The notes beneath the pieces were generated by a model that was given only the letters and a program-made list of their open reading frames with translations, did no database searches and was not told where the DNA came from. From Deltaproteobacteria bacterium (GTDB lineage Bacteria; Myxococcota_A; Polyangia; HGW-17): DNA of 8,594 bases. The stretch lies in assembly GCA_003249585.1 (NCBI GenBank), contig QKIM01000627.1, positions 1-8,594 on the forward strand. Direction: 5' to 3'. Shown piece after piece: positions 1-6,036 of this stretch; within the stretch, counting starts at the first letter, position 1; the number at the start of each line of letters is the position of its first letter. A program made the position numbers and the translations under genes.

Positions 1-2
1 AG

Positions 3-1319
3 GGCGCCTCGCCCTGGCCCGTGGTGCAGTTCACCAACTTTCTGACGGGGACCGTGCATCACCGGGTGCACGGGGAGCGCTTCTTCGTCGCTGGCCATCT
101 GAAGTGGGGATCCGAGGTGGGCCCCGGCCGGCCGCCGCTGTGGGGGCGGCATTTTACGCCCCGTGAGCGCCTCCTGTGGCTGCCTGGAGAGGGGTACGCC
201 AGAGGACTCGAAAATGAAGGGGTGCTGCGCTTTCATCGCTACCGCTCCACGCTGAACCGCGAAGAGAAGATCCAGTCCGGAGGGCTCTGGGAGCTGGTCG
301 TCCCGAGGACCCGCCGTCGCCCGGGCGAGCGCTGGAGGGCGCGGGTCGAAGTGTCCAAAGGCGCCGTGACCCTCACCTTCCATCGGGAGGTCGCGGTGCT
401 GACCAGTGGCGGAAATGCCGTGATCACCGGGACGCTGAGGCTGCTCCCCGGACAGAGCAGGGCATTGCACCTCTTCGGGAGAGCGGAGCGCTGGTATCTC
501 TATGTGCACCTCGTGGCCCTGGACAGCGATGGGCCCGTCCTCTACCGCATGGGCCCGTCCCGGGGAGCCGGCGCGCCCTGGCCGGACTTCTCGGCGCTGC
601 GCCGCCGACACCTCGAGCCAGAGACCTTTGCCCGTCAGGTCATGGCCCGCTTCCTGACCCAGACCCCGGATCTGGCGCCCGGTCCACACCGCGCGGTCGT
701 CGCCTATGTGGATTATTTCGATCTCCTCGCGCGGGGACTGTCCGAGGGGCCCCTGCTCAGGAAGTGGCGGGCAGCGGGGCTTGTTCATCTGGTGTCCCTG
801 GTGCGGCAGTGGACGAGCCGGGGCGAGGAGGTACTGCTCGTGGGCAGCGCGGGACAGCGACGGCCGCTGAGGCGGGTCGACCTGAGCGCCGCGGCTGCTC
901 CCGAATCGGTGCTGGGGGTCCCGGTCATGGCGACCCTCCGGCTCTTTGGTCCGGCCTCGGCCCGTGCCGAGCTGCCCCGCCGTCTGGGGAGCACCCTCGA
1001 GGCCCTGGGGGCAGGGACCTACGGTGTCGCCTGGAGGCACCGGGGGAGCGTTGACGTGTTGAGTCTGCCTCCAGGGATCGAGGCGGGGCGCTGTCCACGG
1101 CGACGGCTCGCCTGTGAACCCGGTGACGGAGCCGTCTGGGGACACTCGGGCCGGATGGCGGGCTGGTTCCTGTCAACGGTGCGCCGTTCAGGGCGACATC
1201 GGACCTTCGCTGATCTCTCCCGGGAAATAGAGGGGCAAAGGCGAAATCGGGGCAGACCTGCGGAAAAAATGCTGGAAAGTACCATGACAACAGGCACCTT
1301 CTCATGGTATGAACGGTGA
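3..1319 (+). CDS. Arg-rich hypothetical protein, probably 5'-truncated
   Basis: I do not recognise this protein. The reading frame is open to the left edge of the window. The first possible start codons inside are GTG at 21 and 24, but no well-spaced Shine-Dalgarno precedes them, so the gene probably begins upstream. Third codon positions are strongly G/C through most of its length, which supports real coding. The visible product is about 430 residues, rich in Arg, Trp and aromatics and very poor in Lys. There is no obvious signal peptide, membrane segment or Cys motif. Stretches of alternating hydrophobic residues in the middle suggest beta structure. The last 40 or so codons (about 1200-1319) are less GC-rich and coincide with the proposed promoter of the next gene, so the C-terminal tail may be poorly conserved. 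It ends 11 bp before the PhaR-like start, on the same strand. No function is proposed. Confidence 0.6.
   Translation, partial: GASPWPVVQFTNFLTGTVHHRVHGERFFVAGHLKWGSEVGPGRPPLWGRHFTPRERLLWLPGEGYARGLENEGVLRFHRYRSTLNREEKIQSGGLWELVVPRTRRRPGERWRARVEVSKGAVTLTFHREVAVLTSGGNAVITGTLRLLPGQSRALHLFGRAERWYLYVHLVALDSDGPVLYRMGPSRGAGAPWPDFSALRRRHLEPETFARQVMARFLTQTPDLAPGPHRAVVAYVDYFDLLARGLSEGPLLRKWRAAGLVHLVSLVRQWTSRGEEVLLVGSAGQRRPLRRVDLSAAAAPESVLGVPVMATLRLFGPASARAELPRRLGSTLEALGAGTYGVAWRHRGSVDVLSLPPGIEAGRCPRRRLACEPGDGAVWGHSGRMAGWFLSTVRRSGRHRTFADLSREIEGQRRNRGRPAEKMLESTMTTGTFSWYER
1280..1309. repeat. Perfect 8-bp inverted repeat, candidate operator upstream of phaR
   Basis: The arms TACCATGA (1280-1287) and TCATGGTA (1302-1309) are exact reverse complements separated by 14 bp. 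Their centres are 22 bp apart, about two helical turns, so a dimeric regulator could contact both arms from one face of the DNA. A third partial copy, ACCATGA, lies at 1328-1334 over the PhaR start codon. The arms overlap the proposed -35 and -10 elements, as expected for a repressor site. PhaR proteins are known to autoregulate in other bacteria, so PhaR is a candidate ligand, but that is inference. Confidence 0.4.
1284..1313 (+). promoter_or_regulatory. Candidate sigma70-type promoter for phaR
   Basis: ATGACA at 1284-1289 matches the TTGACA -35 consensus in five of six positions. TATGAA at 1308-1313 matches TATAAT in four of six, with an 18-bp spacer. Local base composition is less GC-rich than its surroundings. 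The predicted transcript would start near 1320 and just include the GGAG ribosome binding site at 1321-1324, which is a tight fit. The match is suggestive only. Confidence 0.35.
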
Positions 1320-1330
1320 TGGAGCAGACC

Positions 1331-1888
1331 ATGACCACCGAACCCGTGAGAACCATCAAGCGTTATCCCAACCGAAAACTGTATGACACCTCCGAGAGCA
1401 AATACATCACGCTCAAGGAGGTCGCGACCCTCATCCGTGAGGGGGAGATGGTGACCATCGTCGACAACATCACGCAGGAGGATCTCACCCACGACTTTCT
1501 GCTCCAGATCATCCGAAACCAGGAGAAGAAGTGGAAGCTGTTTCCCCTGAACTCCCTGGTGGACCTGATCCGCACGGGGACCCAAAGCTCCAATGAATTC
1601 CTCAACTCCGTCAAAGGTGAGGTGGATCAGCGGGTAGCCGATCTTCCAAAGCTTAACGACATCAAAGATATGGTCGAGACGTACCACATCCGTTTCGAGG
1701 AGTGGCAGAAGAAGATCGACGCCCAGATACATCTGGTCCTCGAGGCACCCTCCACCCTGATCTCCAAGGAGATGGACGTCCTCGTGAAGCGGCTGGCCCA
1801 GCTGGAGGCCCGAGTCTCCGAGCTCAAGGCCCGTCTCGAGAAACCCCATCCCGGTGACGATGGGGAGGTCCAGGAGCCCGAGGCCTGA
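1331..1888 (+). CDS. phaR: PhaR/PHB_acc-type polyhydroxyalkanoate regulator
   Basis: The protein belongs to the family of PhaR regulators, which bind both DNA and polyhydroxyalkanoate granules and repress phasin and PHA genes when polymer is absent. The N-terminal DNA-binding domain (about residues 7-65) carries the signature block IKRYPNRKLYDT, followed by a segment on threonine-rich and acidic residues ending in FLLQII, typical of PHB_acc_N. The middle contains a LFPLNSLVDLIR-like helix. Residues about 146-175 look like a coiled coil (heptads of Leu/Val with charged residues), followed by an acidic tail. Length is 185 aa, within the family's usual range. ATG at 1331 is preferred over GTG at 1316 and ATG at 1319 because GGAG at 1321-1324 lies 6 bp upstream of it. 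No phaC, phaP or other PHA gene is in this window, so the target genes are not visible. Confidence 0.88.
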   Translation: MTTEPVRTIKRYPNRKLYDTSESKYITLKEVATLIREGEMVTIVDNITQEDLTHDFLLQIIRNQEKKWKLFPLNSLVDLIRTGTQSSNEFLNSVKGEVDQRVADLPKLNDIKDMVETYHIRFEEWQKKIDAQIHLVLEAPSTLISKEMDVLVKRLAQLEARVSELKARLEKPHPGDDGEVQEPEA

Positions 1889-1897
1889 AACTCCCTG

Positions 1898-1919
1898 CAA
1901 CCCGGGCGGTGGCCGGTTG
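1898..1919 (+). other. Hairpin just after the phaR stop, with GGU in the loop
   Basis: CAACC (1898-1902) pairs with GGTTG (1915-1919). Next come a bulged C at 1903 and two further G-C pairs (1904-1905 with 1913-1914), leaving a 7-nt loop GCGGTGG. It has no following T-run, so it is not an intrinsic terminator. It lies in the 42-bp gap between phaR and the phosphatase gene, which lacks a good ribosome binding site. The hairpin could affect translation of the second gene. Its position relative to the TGA resembles a bacterial SECIS element, but there is no biological reason yet to expect selenocysteine here. Confidence 0.25.
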
Positions 1920-1930
1920 TCCATGAGGGT

Positions 1931-3139
1931 ATGAACCACCGCCGAATCCGACAGTTTCCCATGACCGAGCCCAACGTCTGCACGGCTTTCTACAAAATGA
2001 AGATCAACGATGTTGAGCGGCCGGAGCGGAACCACCCGCTGCACGACAGCGCCGTCGCCTTCGATTACCTCAAGAAACGCTACACGGTGGTCGTGGTCTT
2101 CGACGGGGTGTCCGAGTCCAAGGAGGCCACGAGGAACATGGTCTCCATCAGCCGGGAGCTGGAGTGGGACCTTGAGCAGTACTGCCGCGCGGAGAATCCT
2201 CACGACATCAACGACATCGCGCGGTGGTTCATTCATTGTGTGAGCGAAGAGAAGTACCGGGGGATGGGCGCCACCACCATCAGCCTCCTGCGCTTCGACC
2301 GTGAGCAGAACGCCGTCGACGGGTTCACCGTGGGGGATTCCCCGGCCCTGCTCGCCCGTCGTGTCGTGGAACACGGAGAGTCCGTCTTCGAGGCGCAGGT
2401 CCTGGCCGAGCTGGACTGCGTCGTGAACTATCCGGGGGTGATCACGGAGCAGTGGCGCTACGACACGCCCGTGAAGATCGCCCCCTTCACCGTGCAGATC
2501 CCCGAGCGCTTCGACGAGCTGTTTCTGGTCTGCATGACCGACGGCTTCGGGAAACTGAGCGACGCCGATACGCTGAAATACATCGACGACGATCTGCAGG
2601 ATCGCATGGTGGCGCTGGCCTATCCCCACTTCGCCAGAGTCTATCCTCCCGAGGAGCTCCTGCGGAACTTCCCGCTGGTGCCCATCGCCTCCGACGGCTC
2701 GGTGGCGTATCTCAACGTGGTCCAAAATGAGGCCCTGGGATGCTGCATCGCCGAGGCCTATCCCACCATGAACGAGAAGGTGCGCCGGCAGACGGCCATG
2801 GTGGATCTGGACACCATGGCCCTCTACGAATTCTACACAAGCCCCGAGGCCTACGCCGCCTCCGTCGGCCAGACGGTGGAGCGCATCCTCGCCGACAGCC
2901 ATCCCGCCCTGTCCTATATGCTCAAGGGGATCTACAACGGATCCCGGGACGAGTCTGGGCTCGACGAGTATCTTCGGGAGTATGTCCGGGCGGAGCTCTT
3001 CACGGCCTCCATGCTCGAGGAGATGCTGTCCGAGGAGGACGCCGGGCGCTCGCTGCAGCAGCGGCTCAAGACCTTCTTCGGCGGGCTCGACCCCATCGGC
3101 GACGATTTCTCCGTGTCCCTGATGTCCCTGCGTCCCTGA
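1931..3139 (+). CDS. Divergent PP2C-family protein phosphatase with large insertion
   Basis: The protein (402 aa) shows the PP2C (PPM) metal-dependent Ser/Thr phosphatase signatures in order: HDSAVAF with Asp39, VVFDGVS with Asp58-Gly59, GATTISLL (113-120), VGDSPALL (134-141), MTDGF with Asp204, and GDDFSV with Asp391/392. These are the positions expected for the two-metal active site, so it is probably catalytic. It would dephosphorylate phosphoprotein substrates in the cytosol; no signal peptide or membrane segment is seen. About 187 residues separate the TDG and DD motifs, much more than in a minimal PP2C core, giving a mostly helical, acidic insertion (about 225-385). The start is uncertain: ATG 1931 gives the longest form, ATG 1961 and ATG 1997 are alternatives, and none has a well-spaced Shine-Dalgarno. 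It follows phaR by 42 bp in the same frame, and its end faces the DUF58 gene. Confidence 0.8.
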   Translation: MNHRRIRQFPMTEPNVCTAFYKMKINDVERPERNHPLHDSAVAFDYLKKRYTVVVVFDGVSESKEATRNMVSISRELEWDLEQYCRAENPHDINDIARWFIHCVSEEKYRGMGATTISLLRFDREQNAVDGFTVGDSPALLARRVVEHGESVFEAQVLAELDCVVNYPGVITEQWRYDTPVKIAPFTVQIPERFDELFLVCMTDGFGKLSDADTLKYIDDDLQDRMVALAYPHFARVYPPEELLRNFPLVPIASDGSVAYLNVVQNEALGCCIAEAYPTMNEKVRRQTAMVDLDTMALYEFYTSPEAYAASVGQTVERILADSHPALSYMLKGIYNGSRDESGLDEYLREYVRAELFTASMLEEMLSEEDAGRSLQQRLKTFFGGLDPIGDDFSVSLMSLRP

Positions 3140-3168
3140 GACGTCCCTGGCCTCCACCGAGGCACCGT

Positions 3169-4815
3169 TCAGCGGGGGGTCAGCTCCGAGTCCGTATGGA
3201 AGATGGCGTTCAGGGTCCGGGGAAAGGATGGGTGCCAGAAGGTCGCCCTGGCCTTGGCCCTGCGAATGTCCGGGAGCAGGGTATCCCAGCGGTACCGGGC
3301 CTGACGCTCCAGAAGCTCCTTGCCGAATGGGCGCAGCAGTTCGATATGGGTGTCCAGCAGCATGAACCGCACGGAGATCCCCCGCCTGGCCGCGAAGAGG
3401 AGCCGGGGGGACAGCGTGGCGCTCCCCGTGTACGGCTCGTGCTCGGAGAAGACGATCACGTTCTGGATCCCCCTGGCGATGGCCACGTCCATGGCTTCCT
3501 CGAGGCTCGGGGGCTCCTCGTTGGTGGCGGGGAGCTCCAGGCCCGTGAGATACGCCAGCTCCAGGAGCGCGGCAATGAGCTCGTCGTGCTGGTCACCGGT
3601 CTCTTCTCGGGCGATGCCCTTGGGAAGCGGGAGATGGTCCCGGAGCTCACGGAGCTGTCGGGCCACGATGCTCCGGTTTTCCCCCTCGAGAGAGTCCGGG
3701 AATCGCAGGGAGACACCGAAGTTCCAGGCCAGGTGCAGCGAGAGCCGGTGCAGGAGCTGGTCGGGCAGCCGGACAAGATCTTCGGACCCCATGTACCGGT
3801 ACCGGGCCAGGCGTGTGACGATCTCCGAGGGGAGGACCGTGGGGAGGAACTCCAGGACGGTCTCCCGGTAGAGCAAAAGGGAGACCTCGTGTTCGAACTT
3901 CTTGAGCTTGCGGATGATGAAGGGGAGCACCCCGGCGATGCTGTCGAAGGGGGAGAACCCCGGCAGGCCCCGAAAGAGCGCGGGGCTGAGGTCCACGAAG
4001 AGACACCACTTCTCCTTCTTCATGGGATACGAGAGCCGGACGATGGGCTTGCGCTTCTTGATGGAGGCGGCCTTGACCACCGCCTTGAAGGGATCCCCGG
4101 GCAGATACTCCCTCAGATAGGCGAAGTCCCCGTCGAAGGTGGGGACCGGGCGTCTGTCGAAGAGCTTGAGATCATCCCGCCGGCGATTTCGGGCCGAGGT
4201 CGGCAGGGCGGGGCTCACCATGAGCGAGATGGGCAGGAGCAGGTAGTAGCGGCGTGGCCGAAAGCCCAGAGGAGAGGTGATGATCACCGAGAGGCCGTAG
4301 AAGAAGGCCGGTCCCGGCCGCGTGGGGAGCAGCTCAACGTCGAAGTGGATCCTCGAGTTCGCCCCCATCCTGCGGACGATCCGGCCCTCCGAGGAGAATC
4401 CGGGGCAGGTGCGGATCTCCATGCGGAGGATGCCCATGGAGAAGGGGAGCCCGTTCTCCAGCTCCACGGGGATGGTGACGGGGGTCCCCACCCGCGCGTG
4501 CTCCGGGGGGGGCCAGGCCACACCCCGCAGCGGTCGCGCCCGCATCCCCGAGACGAGCCGTCGTTCGCTGAGGAAGGCATAGCCGATGATGGCGAAGGGG
4601 ATGAGGCCCAGGAGCACCAGATCGAGCCGAAGGAGCATGGCGCCCGAGGAGAGGAAGAAGACGCCGCCGATGAGCAGCAGGGTCGGCGAGGGGTAGACGG
4701 AGAAGAGCCGCTCCCTGACGTGGTGGGCCAGCTCATCACGGGGTTTGGGCAGCTCGGTGGCGGCGATGAGCCCGTTGTCCCCTTCGGGGTTCAGGGCGGG
4801 CTCCGCGGTGATCAT
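3169..4815 (-). CDS. DUF58-family membrane-anchored protein, partner of MoxR ATPase
   Basis: The 548-aa product has a hydrophilic N-terminus and two adjacent membrane segments (about residues 44-62 and 65-82). A beta-rich region follows (about 100-200), then the DUF58 signature around REYLPGDPFK (235-244), followed by a basic stretch, KKRKP. After this comes a vWA-like start, CLFVDLS (271-277). This order is typical of DUF58 proteins, which are encoded next to MoxR ATPases and thought to work with them in assembling or activating client proteins. The usual DxSxS metal site is incomplete here (D-L-S-P-A). At 548 aa it is longer than many DUF58 proteins, with an extended C-terminal half of unknown role. 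Its ATG overlaps the stop of the upstream ATPase gene (ATGA), and GGAG at 4824-4827 (read on the minus strand) provides a ribosome binding site 8 bp away, so translation is likely coupled. Function in detail is unknown. Confidence 0.85.
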   Translation of the reverse strand: MITAEPALNPEGDNGLIAATELPKPRDELAHHVRERLFSVYPSPTLLLIGGVFFLSSGAMLLRLDLVLLGLIPFAIIGYAFLSERRLVSGMRARPLRGVAWPPPEHARVGTPVTIPVELENGLPFSMGILRMEIRTCPGFSSEGRIVRRMGANSRIHFDVELLPTRPGPAFFYGLSVIITSPLGFRPRRYYLLLPISLMVSPALPTSARNRRRDDLKLFDRRPVPTFDGDFAYLREYLPGDPFKAVVKAASIKKRKPIVRLSYPMKKEKWCLFVDLSPALFRGLPGFSPFDSIAGVLPFIIRKLKKFEHEVSLLLYRETVLEFLPTVLPSEIVTRLARYRYMGSEDLVRLPDQLLHRLSLHLAWNFGVSLRFPDSLEGENRSIVARQLRELRDHLPLPKGIAREETGDQHDELIAALLELAYLTGLELPATNEEPPSLEEAMDVAIARGIQNVIVFSEHEPYTGSATLSPRLLFAARRGISVRFMLLDTHIELLRPFGKELLERQARYRWDTLLPDIRRAKARATFWHPSFPRTLNAIFHTDSELTPR

Positions 4816-5750
4816 GCGAGCAGCTCCATCTTTTCCAGGGCGCGGGTGATGAGCTGGGAGACGGAGACATTGGCCATCTCCGATTCGTAGGAGAGCCTGA
4901 TGCGGTGTCCCAGGACCGCCTGTGCCAGGAACTTCACGTCATCGGGGAGGCCATAGTCGCGACCCTGGATGGCGGCGAAGGCCTTGACCGCCCGGATGAG
5001 GGCCAGCCCGGCGCGGGGAGAGGCGCCGATATCGATCTGCGGCTGCTGGCGGGTCCAGCGGACGAGGGCCAGCACATACCGGACCAGGGGCTCCGTGACC
5101 TGCACCGACTCCACGAGGCGCTGGGCCGCGAGGATCTCGTCGGCGCCGATGAGGGGCGGGGGCATCTCGGGGGTGACGTGGTGGCGCGCGATCATGCTCA
5201 GTTCCTGGATCTGATCGGGGTAACCGAGCTTGATGCGCAGGAGGAACCGGTCGATGGTCGCCTCGGGCAGCGGGAAGGTGCCGGCGGACTCCTCGGGGTT
5301 CTGGGTGGCCAGGACGAAGAAGGGCTTGGAGAGCCCGAAGGAGCTGCCCTCCACGGTGACCACCCGTTCCTCGAGGGCCTCGAGGAGGGCCGCCTGGGTC
5401 TTGGCGGGGGCACGGTTGATCTCGTCGGCCAGGAGCACCTGCGTGAAGACGGGTCCCGGCAGAAAGTTCTTGCTGGAGAAATCCGGGGTCGGGATCATGG
5501 TCCCCGTGATGTCCGAGGGCATGAGGTCCGGCGTGAACTGGATACGCCGGATGTCGCACCCGATGAGCGACGAGTAGTACTTCACGAGGGTCGTCTTGGC
5601 CACACCGGGGACGCCCTCCAGAAGGATGTGCCCATCGGCCAGCAGAGCTGTTGAGAGGAGCTCAGGAATGTAGGCCGGTCCGAAGTAGAAGCTCCTGACC
5701 TGGTCGTGGAGCCTGGAAAATGTTTGAGCCACTTGTTTGACGGTTTCCAT
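4812..5750 (-). CDS. MoxR-family AAA+ ATPase
   Basis: The 312-aa protein contains the full AAA+ set of the MoxR family: Walker A GVPGVAKT (46-53), Walker B VLLADE (105-110) followed by INRAP, sensor 1 ATQNP with Asn151, DRF (167-169), and sensor 2 SPR with Arg246, then a C-terminal lid. MoxR ATPases are cytosolic chaperone-like enzymes that use ATP to mature or activate partner complexes, often metalloenzymes or cell-envelope proteins, together with DUF58 and vWA proteins. A longer form from GTG at 5813 is possible. ATG at 5750 is preferred because AAGGA sits 5 bp upstream on the minus strand and because the protein then begins at the normal family N-terminus. It is the first gene of a two-gene operon with the DUF58 gene; no vWA-only gene follows before the convergent phosphatase gene. 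Confidence 0.95.
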   Translation of the reverse strand: METVKQVAQTFSRLHDQVRSFYFGPAYIPELLSTALLADGHILLEGVPGVAKTTLVKYYSSLIGCDIRRIQFTPDLMPSDITGTMIPTPDFSSKNFLPGPVFTQVLLADEINRAPAKTQAALLEALEERVVTVEGSSFGLSKPFFVLATQNPEESAGTFPLPEATIDRFLLRIKLGYPDQIQELSMIARHHVTPEMPPPLIGADEILAAQRLVESVQVTEPLVRYVLALVRWTRQQPQIDIGASPRAGLALIRAVKAFAAIQGRDYGLPDDVKFLAQAVLGHRIRLSYESEMANVSVSQLITRALEKMELLA

Positions 5751-5784
5751 GGAGTTCCTTTCACGGCGTCCGGACAAGAGCCAC

Positions 5785-5790
5785 ATCTTA
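5785..5790 (-). promoter_or_regulatory. Weak -10 candidate for the MoxR-DUF58 operon
   Basis: On the minus strand TAAGAT (5785-5790 on the plus strand as ATCTTA) matches the -10 consensus in four of six positions and would give a leader of roughly 28 nt before the ATG at 5750. The region where a -35 box should lie matches poorly (GTGGAA). This is only a weak candidate. Confidence 0.2.
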
Positions 5791-5906
5791 CTGCACCTCG
5801 GCAGATTTTCCACCCAAATCCATCAAGGGGCCCGGGGGGGGCAGGGATGCGGTGCGGTCAGCGCCAACGGCGGCCGGGTGCAACCGTGAAAGCGGGCACA
5901 ATCAGC

Positions 5907-5935
5907 TTGAAGTGCGGACGGTTCTGTTCTATGCC
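5907..5935 (+). promoter_or_regulatory. Weak promoter candidate for the AFOR_N-NuoE/NuoF operon
   Basis: TTGAAG (5907-5912) is a fair -35 box. At a 17-bp spacing lies TATGCC (5930-5935), a poor -10 box; TCTATG at 5928-5933 is an alternative with a 15-bp spacer. If correct, the leader would be about 95 nt. The candidate -10 lies between the arms of the GGTTCT/AGAACC inverted repeat (5920-5949). Confidence 0.25.
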
Positions 5936-5989
5936 CCAGATAAAGAACCGCCATCCCTCGAAAAAGGGACTGACGGACAGAAACGGTTC
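5918..5989. repeat. Three alternating copies of CGGTTC in the divergent intergenic region
   Basis: CGGTTCT at 5919-5925 is the exact reverse complement of AGAACCG at 5944-5950, and CGGTTC recurs at 5984-5989; the first and third copies are both preceded by A (ACGGTTC). The middle copy can therefore pair with either flanking copy. A small hairpin, TCCCT (5954-5958) with AGGGA (5965-5969), lies inside the second pairing. This may be a set of operator half-sites or an RNA leader with alternative helices; the sequence cannot decide. The rest of the 286-bp intergenic region (5751-6036) shows no gene I can support. Confidence 0.35.
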
Positions 5990-6036
5990 GACGGCGCCGG
6001 CAGGTCCGGGACTACAACGAGGAGGGAGATTTCAGC

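Noticed and set aside
1019..3157. 712-codon open frame on the minus strand covering phaR and the phosphatase gene
   Set aside because: It is antisense to two recognised proteins, has a low-complexity composition rich in Gly, His, Leu and Asp, and shows no motif; long antisense frames are common in GC-rich DNA.
3150..3163. Possible bidirectional terminator GCCTC-CACC-GAGGC between the convergent genes
   Set aside because: The stem is only 5 bp and there is no T-run on either side; it is too weak to call a terminator, although the position is right.
2740..4890. 716-codon open frame on the plus strand across the phosphatase and DUF58 genes
   Set aside because: It overlaps two convincing genes, one of them antisense, and its product is Gly/Arg/Pro/Glu-rich without recognisable domains.
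5751..5813. Longer MoxR start at GTG 5813
   Set aside because: The extra 21 residues are not family-like, and ATG 5750 has a clear AAGGA ribosome binding site.
5894..5908. Possible sigma54 promoter (GGGCAC ... GCTTG) before the redox operon
   Set aside because: The distance between the GG and GC elements is 2 bp too short for a sigma54 site.
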